Source: Prevotella disiens JCM 6334 = ATCC 29426 (GTDB lineage Bacteria > Bacteroidota > Bacteroidia > Bacteroidales > Bacteroidaceae). Taken from it: DNA of 44,837 bases. The DNA is taken from NCBI RefSeq assembly GCF_000613345.1, contig NZ_BAIS01000017.1, positions 1 through 44,837 of the forward strand, in the 5' to 3' direction. The notes beneath the pieces were generated by a model. That model was not told the origin of the DNA and did not search any database. It saw only the letters and a program-made list of their open reading frames with translations. Below, piece by piece: positions 27,575 through 35,716 of this stretch (its first letter is position 1; every line of letters begins with the position of its first letter). A program made the translations under genes and the position numbers.

Positions 27575-28330
27575 ATGGAAAAAATAATAAGTTTCACGCT
27601 TAAAGTATGGCGTCAGAACGGACCAACAGCACAAGGTCATTTTGATACATTCGAAATGAAGGATATTCCTGGTGATACTTCATTCCTCGAAATGCTGGAT
27701 ATCCTTAACGAACAGCTTATAGAAGATGGACAAGAACCTTTTGTCTTCGACCACGATTGCCGTGAAGGTATCTGCGGTATGTGTTCTCTTTATATCAATG
27801 GTCACCCACACGGACCAGCAACAGGGGCTACAACATGTCAACTTTACATACGTCGTTTCAACGATGGCGATGTAATTACAGTTGAGCCATGGCGTTCTGC
27901 TGCTTTCCCTGTTATTAAGGACTGCATGGTAGACCGTGGTGCTTTCGATAAAATCATTCAAGCTGGTGGCTATACAAGCATTCGTACAGGTCAGCCACAA
28001 GATGCTAACGCTATCCTTATCTCTAAGGAAGATGCTGACGAAGCTATGGACTGCGCAACATGTATCGGTTGTGGTGCTTGTGTTGCAGCATGTAAGAACG
28101 GTTCAGCAATGCTCTTCCTTTCTTCTAAGGTTAGCCAATTAGCACTTCTTCCACAAGGCAAACTTGAGGCAGCTAAGCGCGCTAAGGCTATGATTATGAA
28201 GATGGAAGAACTCGGATTTGGTAACTGTACAAACACAAGAGCGTGTGAAGCAGAATGCCCAAAGAACGAATCTATTGCTAATATCGCTCGTTTGAACCGC
28301 GAATTTATCAAAGCAAAACTCGCTGATTAA
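27575..28330 (+). CDS. frdB: Fumarate reductase/succinate dehydrogenase iron-sulfur subunit
   Basis: This 251-residue subunit relays electrons between the flavoprotein and the heme anchor. A plant-ferredoxin-like [2Fe-2S] site uses C62, C67, C70 and C88 (CREGICGMC and TTCQ). The [4Fe-4S] and [3Fe-4S] clusters are served by [17 protein letters not shown] (from C160) and [13 protein letters not shown]. All expected cysteines are present. It closes the operon 48 bases after frdA and is followed by a strong intrinsic terminator. Confidence 0.95.
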   Translation: MEKIISFTLKVWRQNGPTAQGHFDTFEMKDIPGDTSFLEMLDILNEQLIEDGQEPFVFDHDCREGICGMCSLYINGHPHGPATGATTCQLYIRRFNDGDVITVEPWRSAAFPVIKDCMVDRGAFDKIIQAGGYTSIRTGQPQDANAILISKEDADEAMDCATCIGCGACVAACKNGSAMLFLSSKVSQLALLPQGKLEAAKRAKAMIMKMEELGFGNCTNTRACEAECPKNESIANIARLNREFIKAKLAD

Positions 28331-28350
28331 GCAAAATTAAACTCTAAAAT

Positions 28351-28385
28351 AAATCCCACAACCTTTACGGGTTGTGGGATTTTTC
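28351..28385 (+). terminator. Intrinsic terminator of the frdCAB operon
   Basis: AAATCCCACAACC (28351-28363) pairs with GGTTGTGGGATTT (28369-28381) around a five-base loop, followed by TTTT. It lies 20 bases after the frdB stop. Confidence 0.9.
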
Positions 28386-28417
28386 ATTTAAAGTGTTGTG
28401 ATAATCTTATTTTATCA

Positions 28418-28451
28418 CCTTCATTTTTCTGTTTTTTAGGAAAAATGAAGG
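28418..28451. repeat. Hairpin downstream of the pentein-like gene
   Basis: CCTTCATTTTTC (28418-28429) is complementary to GAAAAATGAAGG (28440-28451) with a ten-base loop. No T-run follows on the minus strand, so a terminator role for the gene ending at 28481 is only possible. Confidence 0.4.
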
Positions 28452-28480
28452 GGCAAATCGTAAATAACAATTCGTTTTTA

Positions 28481-29104
28481 TTATGACATGGATTTGTCTT
28501 GAATGCTCTTACTGTAACAAACAAATTCGCCTTCATCGCTGAAGAAAGGTTGTGCGTAAACACCAACTACTGCCAAATCAGGAAAACAAGTCTTTATTTG
28601 TTCTAATGCCTCTTTGTCTTCTTCGATGCGCTGCATAGGTACAATGACTACTTTCGAGGTTTGAATGTAGTTGATATAAGCCCAGCTCATATCTTTAGGG
28701 TTGCGTTTTCCATTGCAAGACGAATAACTAAGTTCTACAACTTCGTAGCCGTCAGCCTCAAATTCAGCCTTTAAAGTAGCCGCAATTTCTGTATCGTATT
28801 CAGCACAATTGGTCATTAATACACGATTATTGCCGATATAGCGCACAATACTTTCGATATGGTCAGCCATGATGCCCTCGTTAGCAAGCCAAGTAGGTTT
28901 GTAGGCTTTGCAACATTGCAGGTCTGTTTCTTCAGCAATTTCGTGTCTTACACCATAAATATCTAATACCATGCACAATTTGCTGTAAATTGGCAATACA
29001 CTATTATCGTTCAGCACCTCATTGGCAAAGTAGACTTTGTCAGCATTGATATGTTCAGTCTTAATTTTTTCAGCTGCTTGTTTTATAGTTTCTAAGTGTT
29101 TCAT
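28481..29104 (-). CDS. Divergent pentein-fold protein related to agmatine deiminase/PAD, probably without catalytic Cys
   Basis: The 207-residue protein resembles part of the peptidyl-arginine/agmatine deiminase superfamily. GIMADHIESIVRYIGNNRVL with H82 parallels the GHID catalytic-histidine region, and SWAYINYIQTSKVVIVPM parallels the PSYINF..VIVP segment. The usual C-terminal cysteine motif (GGGxHC) is absent, and the protein is about half the usual length. I infer a degenerate or non-enzymatic relative, but this rests on motif similarity by eye. The start is placed at 29104 because a TAACTTTG promoter (29163-29156) overlaps the longer start. It is monocistronic and convergent with frdB. 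Confidence 0.6.
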   Translation of the reverse strand: MKHLETIKQAAEKIKTEHINADKVYFANEVLNDNSVLPIYSKLCMVLDIYGVRHEIAEETDLQCCKAYKPTWLANEGIMADHIESIVRYIGNNRVLMTNCAEYDTEIAATLKAEFEADGYEVVELSYSSCNGKRNPKDMSWAYINYIQTSKVVIVPMQRIEEDKEALEQIKTCFPDLAVVGVYAQPFFSDEGEFVCYSKSIQDKSMS

Positions 29105-29155
29105 AGATGTTCGAGTTATAAATTTTACTTTATGTAAATAGTAATAGAGATGTTG

Positions 29156-29163
29156 CAAAGTTA
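29156..29163 (-). promoter_or_regulatory. Promoter -7 box for the pentein-like gene
   Basis: The minus strand reads TAACTTTG. It lies about 50 bases before the ATG at 29104. Confidence 0.45.
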
Positions 29164-29378
29164 CAAATATTCCAATAACTGCCTAATTTTTTTTGCAATT
29201 ATTTCATAAAAAATCGCAAAAAAATGTTCATTTAACGCTGTGTGCCTTAACCATTGCTCAATCGTTTGCTCATAATTCCCAAAACAGGTCATTGTAAACA
29301 GATGATAGGGAATAGCCGAAATAGGTGTGGAAAAACTAATCAAGGCTTTTTGCCCAGCAATATTTTTCACGCATTAGT

Positions 29379-29410
29379 TTTGGTATTTTTCCACGAAAAG
29401 GTTACCTTTG
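29379..29410 (+). promoter_or_regulatory. Promoter of the thioredoxin-fold lipoprotein gene
   Basis: TTTG (29379-29382) and TACCTTTG (29403-29410) are separated by 20 bases, the canonical spacing. The ATG at 29436 is 25 bases downstream. Confidence 0.7.
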
Positions 29411-29435
29411 CAAACAGAAAATTATACTTCTACGA

Positions 29436-30587
29436 ATGAAAAATATATTTAAAACAATAATTACAGGCTGTTTCCTCACAGGAATGGCTATGTTGGCGAG
29501 TTGTACAGGCGAACAATTTCATGTTCAAGGCACTATTTCGAATGCAAAAGATTCGGTGCTTTATTTTGAACATAATAGTTTGACAGGCTTCAAAACGGTT
29601 GATTCTGTGAAACTTGACACACAAGGTAGCTTTAAATTTGCTGGTGCGAAGGTGGAATCACCAGAGTTTTATCGTTTGCGCATAGCGGGTCAGATTATCA
29701 ATATCGCCATTGATTCAACCGAAACTGTTGATGTTAAAGCCACTTTCCCACAGATGGCGACCAATTATTCAGTGAAAGGTTCGTATGAAAACGAGAAGAT
29801 TAAGGAATTAGCATTGAAGCAAATGGATTTGCAAAGTCAATGTCAAGCAGTGGTAATGCAACACCCAGAGGTTGCCGATTCGCTCATTTCTCAAATGATT
29901 CAAGGCTATAAGCAAGAGGTGAGTGTCAATTACATTTTCAAAGAACCAATGAAGGCTTACAGTTACTTTGCTTTGTTCCAATATATTGTCATCAACAATC
30001 AAGCAAAACTCATCTTTAATCCGAAAGAAGATGCCAAAGATAATAAGGTTTTTGGTGCGGTTGCCACAAGTTGGGACGCTTATTATCCTAATTCAGAACG
30101 TGGGCAAAATCTTCATAACATAACGATTAAAGGTATGAAAGACACCAAGATAGCGGCAGCAAACAATCAAAAAGTTAAAATAAATGCGGCTGAAACAGGT
30201 GTTATTGATTTACCTTTGTATGATAATAAGGGCAACTTGCATCACCTAACAGACTTGAAAGGCAAAGTGGTATTGCTCAATTTCCATGCTTTTTCACTGC
30301 CTGGCTCTGCTGAATACATCATGCACATGCGTGAACTTTACAACAAATATCATGCTCAAGGCTTGGAAATTTATATGGTTTCGCTTGACGAAAACGAGCA
30401 TTTTTGGAAGGAAAGTGTTGCCAGTTTACCTTGGATAAACGTTTACGACAATACAGGTATCAGTCAAGCTTACACGGCAGCGGCTACAAAAACACCAATT
30501 GTTTACTTGATAGACCGTAGCAATACAGTGGTTAAAAACCCTGCTCAAATCAAAAATATAGAGACTGATGTGCGCGCATTGCTTTAA
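29436..30587 (+). CDS. Thioredoxin-fold (TlpA/AhpC-TSA-like) lipoprotein lacking the CxxC motif
   Basis: The 383-residue protein starts with a lipoprotein signal ending in LASC (C23). A DUF4369-like beta-rich N-terminal domain follows (FHVQGTISNAKDSVLYFEH), then a C-terminal thioredoxin fold (LKGKVVLLNFHAF ... GLEIYMVSLDENEHFWK ... TPIVYLIDR). At the position of the WCxxC motif it reads FSLPG, so both redox cysteines are replaced (S287 and G290). It therefore cannot act as a usual thiol oxidoreductase. A binding or structural role at the membrane is inferred. It has its own promoter and terminator. Confidence 0.8.
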   Translation: MKNIFKTIITGCFLTGMAMLASCTGEQFHVQGTISNAKDSVLYFEHNSLTGFKTVDSVKLDTQGSFKFAGAKVESPEFYRLRIAGQIINIAIDSTETVDVKATFPQMATNYSVKGSYENEKIKELALKQMDLQSQCQAVVMQHPEVADSLISQMIQGYKQEVSVNYIFKEPMKAYSYFALFQYIVINNQAKLIFNPKEDAKDNKVFGAVATSWDAYYPNSERGQNLHNITIKGMKDTKIAAANNQKVKINAAETGVIDLPLYDNKGNLHHLTDLKGKVVLLNFHAFSLPGSAEYIMHMRELYNKYHAQGLEIYMVSLDENEHFWKESVASLPWINVYDNTGISQAYTAAATKTPIVYLIDRSNTVVKNPAQIKNIETDVRALL

Positions 30588-30617
30588 AAATGGGCAATAA
30601 TCAACCCAAGAAAATAT

Positions 30618-30661
30618 CAAAAGGAGGCTCTCTCACTGACGAGAGAGCCTCCTTTTGTTTT
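30618..30661. terminator. Strong bidirectional terminator
   Basis: CAAAAGGAGGCTCTCTC (30618-30634) is exactly complementary to GAGAGAGCCTCCTTTTG (30641-30657) with a six-base loop. T-runs on both strands fit the convergent genes ending at 30587 and 30678. Confidence 0.9.
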
Positions 30662-30677
30662 TAATATGGCTTGTTTT

Positions 30678-31216
30678 CTAAATTGTTTTTTCGCTTATTG
30701 CTATTCCTTCCATATTGTATGCTGTAAATTTTCCGTCCTCGTAAGTCATGAATGTGGCTACATTTCCACCCTTAGGAAGGTGATTGAGCCAGTGTTACAG
30801 ACCAAAGTGTCGCCTTGAGGAGTAAGTTCCCAAAGGTGAGTATGCCCATAAACAATGGCATCGAAATGACCTTTTGGCATTTTTTCCTTATTATAAACGT
30901 GTCCATGTGTCAGGAAAAGCTTCTTTCCTTGGTCTACTAACAATGTGTAATCTGCCAAAATTGGGAAGTTTAATAGCATTTGGTCTACCTCTCCATCGCA
31001 GTTTCCACGAATGGCAATAATGTCTTTGGCACGCTCGTTGAGCAGTTCCACAATGCCTTTAGGGTCTAATCCCTCTGGAATAGAGTTACGAGGACCATAA
31101 TTTAAGATGTCGCCCAAGATGCAAAGCATATCGCAATGCTGCTCATCGTAAAACTTTAAAACCTTTTCTAAGGCTGGACGGCAGCCATGTATGTCGGATA
31201 CTAATAAATATTTCAT
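30678..31216 (-). pseudogene. YfcE-type metallophosphodiesterase, interrupted by a single-base frameshift
   Basis: The protein is a calcineurin-like phosphoesterase of the YfcE family with the metal motifs SDIHG (residues 7-11), GDILNYGPRN, IRGNCD, THGH and YGHTH. The reading frame runs off after GSITF. Restoring one base near 30776 (TTCC to TTCCC) gives FPKGGNVATFMTYEDGKF and a stop at 30678, total 179 residues, the normal family length. The seam falls in the conserved C-terminal strand, so a miscalled C-run is likely. Substrates of such enzymes are small phosphodiesters; the physiological one is unknown. Confidence 0.85.
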
Positions 31217-31232
31217 TGCTTTATTTTTTTGG

Positions 31233-31240
31233 CAAAGTTA
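31233..31240 (-). promoter_or_regulatory. Promoter -7 box for the YfcE-type gene
   Basis: The minus strand reads TAACTTTG, 17 bases before the ATG at 31216. Confidence 0.5.
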
Positions 31241-31304
31241 CTATCTTTCGGTCGAAAAAGTGAGTTTTCATGCGTGGAATTAAGTGATTGTAAAGAATTA
31301 TTGC

Positions 31305-31312
31305 TATCTTTG
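31305..31312 (+). promoter_or_regulatory. Promoter -7 box for the helical-repeat protein gene
   Basis: TATCTTTG matches TAnnTTTG and lies 33 bases before the ATG at 31345, in the divergent gap. An ATTG about 15 bases upstream is a weak -33 candidate. Confidence 0.5.
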
Positions 31313-31344
31313 TCATTACGAACCACAAAAGAAAGGTTAGCATT

Positions 31345-32280
31345 ATGGAAGTAAGAGATGTATTTGAATTGCGAAAACAAGGAAGAATCGAAGAAGCCTA
31401 TAACGCCATTCGCCCTATGTATGCCGTCCATAAAGGGCATTACACCACGATAGCTATGTTCTGGGTGGGTGTCGATATGATGCGTTTGCGTTATCAACAA
31501 CGCCGATTGACAGAAGCACACAAGATTTTTTTGAGTTTGATGAGGCTCTATCCTACCATGGACGACAAAGATAAGCGTGGACAAGCCGTGTTAATGCGTG
31601 CGGCAATCTTTGTTTTCGACCATAGTACATCGTTTTCCATGTTGGATTTCATTACCCATTGGGGCATAGACAAATTGCCTGACGAAGATTGGAAGATGGT
31701 TGAGGTGAACGGACACTATGTACAATCGTTGGGACTGCGCATCGTCAGTCGAGTTTTCAAGGAAGTTGAAGGAAAACCAACGGTGGAAATGGCATTGAAA
31801 GCAGCCCCTATTTTGGCAGTAGCATTGAAATATAGCCCGTACAACATGAACAATCAGTGCCACAAAGCCACCATTTACACCATCATGGGTAAGAAAGAGA
31901 AAGCCATTAACATTTATCGCCACTTGCTAACCAAGCACCGTCAGTCTTATTTGTATAGCAATCTTGCCGATTTAGTGGACAATGACAACCTTAAAATTGC
32001 GCTTTTAACACGTGCTATCACCAACCAGCGAGAAGAGAAATTCCGCCAACGCATGCGTTTTACATTGGCTTCCATGTTATACAACGTTAATAAAGCGCAA
32101 GCGAAACACGAGTTGGATAAATGTATTGCAGCACGAAAGCAAGCGGGATACACCATTACTTGGAAAATGCAAAACCTTGTTGCGAGTTTGAAAGACGTGT
32201 TGCCAACCTCCGATATAGAGCAAAGAGCGTTTTATAGGCAGCAAGAAGAAATTGTGAAAGCCTTTGTAAAGCAAGATTAA
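31345..32280 (+). CDS. Helical-repeat (TPR-like) cytoplasmic protein of unknown function
   Basis: The 311-residue protein has no signal peptide or membrane segment. It shows paired-helix repeats resembling tetratricopeptide units, for example RKQGRIEEAYNAIRPMYAVH near the N-terminus and GKKEKAINIYRHLLTKHRQS near residue 190. This suggests a protein-binding scaffold. I do not recognise a named family. It is monocistronic, preceded by a good -7 box and convergent with dprA. Confidence 0.75.
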   Translation: MEVRDVFELRKQGRIEEAYNAIRPMYAVHKGHYTTIAMFWVGVDMMRLRYQQRRLTEAHKIFLSLMRLYPTMDDKDKRGQAVLMRAAIFVFDHSTSFSMLDFITHWGIDKLPDEDWKMVEVNGHYVQSLGLRIVSRVFKEVEGKPTVEMALKAAPILAVALKYSPYNMNNQCHKATIYTIMGKKEKAINIYRHLLTKHRQSYLYSNLADLVDNDNLKIALLTRAITNQREEKFRQRMRFTLASMLYNVNKAQAKHELDKCIAARKQAGYTITWKMQNLVASLKDVLPTSDIEQRAFYRQQEEIVKAFVKQD

Positions 32281-32373
32281 GCCCCATTGTTATTATAAGA
32301 TAAGTTCAACGGAAAATAAAACAAACTTTTTGACGACAGAGTAGGGTAGTTCTTGGTTGATGAAACACGCTCT

Positions 32374-33501
32374 TTAACTCAACAAATGGTAGCAACCGCC
32401 AGCCATAGTGCGTATAATTCCTTTCATTTCCAATTCGAAAAGCAAGGCAGTAAGGCGAGCAATTGGAAGATTGGTTTGTACAGAAAGCATATTAATCTGT
32501 AAGTCATTGTGAGTTTGCAGTGCCTCCACAATCTGTTTTTCTTCTTCTGTTAAAGTAGGAAATAGGGTGCGTTCAATTCCATTTTGATGCGCTTTCTCCA
32601 ATTTAAGGTCGTTTTCCCAATTCATAGCCTTCACAAAATCGAAAGCAGAAGTGATTAAATTCGCTTCATTATCACGGATAAGCCGATTGCAACCCTCGCT
32701 ATATTCAGCCCCAATGGCACCAGGAAAAGCAAAAACATCACGACTATAACTCCGTGCAATGCTGCATGTGATGATACCACCGCCTTTGTTTGCCGATTCC
32801 ACGAGTAGGGTTGCATCGGAACACCCTGCTACAATGCGATTGCGTTGTACGAAGTTTTTCGGTTTAGGCTGCGTGTTGATAGGATATTCCGTTATTACTC
32901 CGCCTCCTTGTTCGCACATTTCTGTTGCTGTTGGGGTGTGCGTTCGTGGATAAATGAAGTCTAATCCATGCGCCACAACGCCTACGGTAGGCAATCCATT
33001 CGCCAAGCATTCACGATGAGCGCATATATCTACGCCATAAGCCAAACCACTAAATACCAGCGTGTCGGGGCATAATGATTGCAAATCACGGACAAACGAG
33101 CGTATCAAGTCGCGTCCATAGCTTGTGCAATTTCGTGTTCCAATGATGTTAATGGTGTGCAATTTGTTTAAATCGGTGCTGCCTTGTTGGTACAAAACCA
33201 AGGGCGCATCGTTGCATTCTCGTAGTCGTTGCGGATAATTAGCATCGTTAAAACAAATGACATCAATGCCGTGTGCAGCATCATATTCCAATTCTTTTGC
33301 TGCAAAATCCACATATTGGTCTAATCTTTGCAAAGCTTCCACAAGATAAGTTGAGGCATCGGGCAATATTTTGCGTATATCTTTATGATTTTCAAAGATA
33401 GCTGTTGCCGAGCCTGCTGCCTTGTAAAGTTGCAGCAAAGCCGTTAGATTAAACAAGCTAAGGCGTGTTAATGCGATGGAATAGAGTTGTTCTTGCGACA
33501 T
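32374..33501 (-). CDS. dprA: DNA-processing protein DprA (Smf)
   Basis: DprA loads RecA on incoming single-stranded DNA during natural transformation. It is also kept in many species not known to be transformable. The protein has an N-terminal SAM-like helical region, the Rossmann-like DprA domain (IIGTRNCTSYG, VFSGLAYGVDICAH, GVVAHGLDFIYPRTH, NRIVAGCSDATLLVES, FAFPGAIGAEYSEGCNRLI) and a C-terminal winged helix (LPIARLTALLFELEMKGII). I start it at 33501 (MSQEQLYSIALTRLS); the frame extends to 33543. It is the last gene after DUF2851 and the thioesterase. Confidence 0.93.
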   Translation of the reverse strand: MSQEQLYSIALTRLSLFNLTALLQLYKAAGSATAIFENHKDIRKILPDASTYLVEALQRLDQYVDFAAKELEYDAAHGIDVICFNDANYPQRLRECNDAPLVLYQQGSTDLNKLHTINIIGTRNCTSYGRDLIRSFVRDLQSLCPDTLVFSGLAYGVDICAHRECLANGLPTVGVVAHGLDFIYPRTHTPTATEMCEQGGGVITEYPINTQPKPKNFVQRNRIVAGCSDATLLVESANKGGGIITCSIARSYSRDVFAFPGAIGAEYSEGCNRLIRDNEANLITSAFDFVKAMNWENDLKLEKAHQNGIERTLFPTLTEEEKQIVEALQTHNDLQINMLSVQTNLPIARLTALLFELEMKGIIRTMAGGCYHLLS

Positions 33502-33549
33502 TGATTCATTTGTTTTCAAAATAAATTCAGTTTGTTTTATCAATCATCT

Positions 33550-33966
33550 TTACTCGTTTTCTTTCAAAAAAGGAGCGAAAGCCTCGTCATAATCTTTACT
33601 TTCTCCGAGTTTTCCATTGGTCAAAACCACGAGCGAAACCTCTGCGTGGAACGATAAACGTTCATCGCTTGCACGGAAAAGGTCATGAGTGAAAATATAG
33701 CGAATGCCTTGTTTGCGAAGTCCTAAGCGTGAAATAAACTCATCATCGCATTTCAAAGGTGTTTTATATTCTAAACTCATGCGTGCCACAACAGGGTCTA
33801 CTCCCTTGTCATGGAGCTTCGAAAAACTTACACCTAAGGAGTTTATGAATCTGTGACGAGTGTGTTCCGTATAATGTAAGTAGTTGGCATTGTTCACGAT
33901 ACCCTGTATATCGCATTCGTAATCGCGAACTTCCATTCTTGTTTCGTATATGTAATTTGTTTTCAT
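33550..33966 (-). CDS. Acyl-CoA thioesterase (4-hydroxybenzoyl-CoA thioesterase fold)
   Basis: The 138-residue protein is a single hotdog domain. The start at 33966 (MKTNYIYETRMEVRDYECD) is fixed by the four-base ATGA overlap with the DUF2851 stop codon. The sequence DIQGIVNNANYLHYTEHTRHRFI matches the YbgC-type pattern D..G.V.N..Y..Y.E..R..F, with the usual catalytic aspartate. Such proteins hydrolyse short or medium acyl-CoA or acyl-ACP. The substrate here is unknown. It lies between the DUF2851 gene and dprA in one operon. Confidence 0.88.
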   Translation of the reverse strand: MKTNYIYETRMEVRDYECDIQGIVNNANYLHYTEHTRHRFINSLGVSFSKLHDKGVDPVVARMSLEYKTPLKCDDEFISRLGLRKQGIRYIFTHDLFRASDERLSFHAEVSLVVLTNGKLGESKDYDEAFAPFLKENE

Positions 33967-35267
33967 TCTTTGTTTGATTTTAAATATTCGTATCCTATTC
34001 TGCACCGCAAGCAATCTTTGCGGTCGCAATATTCTTTCTTTAATTGTATTAAAGCCTGTGAATCGCCAGCCGATTCGACCTTTAATCCCACTTCTTCCCA
34101 CATTCTTACGATGTGATTGTTTTCTGCTTTCAAGGCTTCAAGAAACGCAAAAGCACGGTCGATGAGCTTTTCTGACATTTTGTAACGACCGTATGCAAAC
34201 AATATTGGCACCACTGTGTTGATGCTAATGAGCTGCAAAGAAGCTTTGGAAAGCGTCTTTTTATTCGCCTTACTCGCCTCACCTCCAAAGGTATAATGGT
34301 TTTCCCAATAGGGTGTAACGTGGGTTTGCAAAAGTTCAAAAACCTCTTCTATGGTTTGGCAATCTATCAATGCTGACAAATTGGAACGTCGTTCGTAATA
34401 CAAATGCGCTAATTGTGCAATGCGAATGGTGGGAAAATTCTGTGGGCGGAGGCGTAAAAACCGCCACAAACGACCGTCTATCGGCTTTAAATGGAACTTA
34501 TGTGCCAAGTATTTATATTCGCTTTGAAGGCGCAAAAAGTATTCATCTTCAGCCGCTTTTGTGCGTTGTTGTTCCGATAGATAGTCCAAATCTAACAAAC
34601 CAGCTTGTCCCATGAAGATGGCTTCTATCTGAAATAAATCATCATGGTGGTGGTCTACATTACGAAAAGGGATATTGGTAGCCCATTGTTCAAAGGCTTC
34701 TCCGTTAATTCCGAAACCGAAATTGCGTGCCAAAGACACGAAATAAGCCGCTTCCCAACTATCTTCACAAAGTTTTAACCGAGCGTTGATAGCTTTTGTT
34801 CGTTGCTCTAAGCGTTCTGTTTGTAAAGCACTCAGCCACGAATGCACCATTAATCGTGAAAGATTGGGAATAATTTTATAGCATGGCGGATAGGTGTCGG
34901 AGGTTTTAAGTTCATTATAATGCGTTGCAACATGTTCAGGAACAGGGAGTAATAGTTGTGGTGGCGTGTCGCCATTGCTTTTCTTTACCCTCGTATCCGA
35001 TACGCCTACAACGTGCAGAATGACGTTATCATAGTTTGAATCCTTATCATGACCGTGCAAAAACCAATCGGAAGCCTTATCGTGAATTTCAACATTGCCC
35101 ACCCAAAGCGTGCCATCGATTTTCACTTTTGCATTGAAAAAATCGGGACCAGCGTCCTTATTGGGCAGTCCTGTGTCCACTATTTCAACCCTTTTGCCGT
35201 CGGTTGTCGTCAATGGTGAAAGCGGAAAGAACTTATGTTTCCACACATAATGGATAAGTTGTTCCAT
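33963..35267 (-). CDS. DUF2851 family protein
   Basis: The 434-residue protein matches the DUF2851 pattern, starting MEQLIHYVWKHKFFPL and continuing with a GPDF..A segment (40-46) and VGNVEIHDKASDW followed by HGH (57-73). The spacing of D42, E60 and H62 resembles the active core of restriction-endonuclease-like (PD-D/ExK) folds, with His in place of Lys. This nuclease idea is an inference only. The C-terminal half contains a cysteine cluster (CDRKDCLRCRIG). The gene leads an operon with a thioesterase and dprA, and its own -7 box (plus CAAAAATA, 35290-35297) is 23 bases upstream. Confidence 0.85.
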   Translation of the reverse strand: MEQLIHYVWKHKFFPLSPLTTTDGKRVEIVDTGLPNKDAGPDFFNAKVKIDGTLWVGNVEIHDKASDWFLHGHDKDSNYDNVILHVVGVSDTRVKKSNGDTPPQLLLPVPEHVATHYNELKTSDTYPPCYKIIPNLSRLMVHSWLSALQTERLEQRTKAINARLKLCEDSWEAAYFVSLARNFGFGINGEAFEQWATNIPFRNVDHHHDDLFQIEAIFMGQAGLLDLDYLSEQQRTKAAEDEYFLRLQSEYKYLAHKFHLKPIDGRLWRFLRLRPQNFPTIRIAQLAHLYYERRSNLSALIDCQTIEEVFELLQTHVTPYWENHYTFGGEASKANKKTLSKASLQLISINTVVPILFAYGRYKMSEKLIDRAFAFLEALKAENNHIVRMWEEVGLKVESAGDSQALIQLKKEYCDRKDCLRCRIGYEYLKSNKE

Positions 35268-35289
35268 GATTGATTTGGTTTTAAGACTA

Positions 35290-35297
35290 CAAAAATA
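35290..35297 (-). promoter_or_regulatory. Promoter -7 box for the DUF2851-thioesterase-dprA operon
   Basis: The minus strand reads TATTTTTG, 23 bases before the ATG at 35267. Confidence 0.5.
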
Positions 35298-35400
35298 TAA
35301 AAATTAGTGGGAATAATGTTGTTTTCACGAGTTAAAGGGAGTTAAGACAAGGTTGTAAATACTCCGTTTCTACTCTTTTTAGAACCGAAAAGAAGGGAAA

Positions 35401-35567
35401 TTTTGACCAATCTGTATTCTCTTGAAAATCAATGCGTTGCAAAGGTGAAAAATAAGCTATTCTTTTCGATGTCAAAACAATAGGTTTTGAAGCTCAAAAC
35501 AGCCTATTTTGGAATGAAAAAGAGTGTGTTTTCAAATTTACTCAAATCGGTATTGTTCTATATTTCC
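35401..35567. repeat. Modular palindromic intergenic element, copy D (minus orientation)
   Basis: Read on the minus strand it carries, in order, GGAAATATAGAACAAT (35567-35552), the box TTTTGAGCTTCAAAACC with CTATTGTTTTG (35499-35473), and ATTGATTTTCAAGAG followed by ATTGGTCAAAATTT (about 35435-35399). This is the same order as copy A. It lies between the divergent DUF2851 and dapB genes. Confidence 0.7.
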
Positions 35568-35641
35568 ATATCCGAAAGTTTTACAACAGAAGATTTAACC
35601 GCTTAACACTATGCTTTTTCGGTTAAAATAAATAAATATAT

Positions 35642-35672
35642 TTTGTGCTATCTATGATTTCCACTAACTTTG
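35642..35672 (+). promoter_or_regulatory. Promoter of the dapB-lepB operon
   Basis: TTTG (35642-35645) and TAACTTTG (35665-35672) are separated by 19 bases. The position inside the longer possible reading frame shows that dapB starts at 35717, not 35645. Confidence 0.7.
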
Positions 35673-35716
35673 TGGGCGGTTATTACCTACATTTTATCAT
35701 CAAAATCATTTCAAAA

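Noticed and set aside
25544..28330. Many opposite-strand reading frames within frdA and frdB
   Set aside because: They are by-products of biased codon use in highly expressed genes. None has a promoter, a family motif or its own start context.
29161..29370. Possible 69-residue gene on the minus strand
   Set aside because: It begins with GTG, overlaps the promoter of the pentein-like gene, and has a low-complexity AT-rich composition with no recognisable motif.
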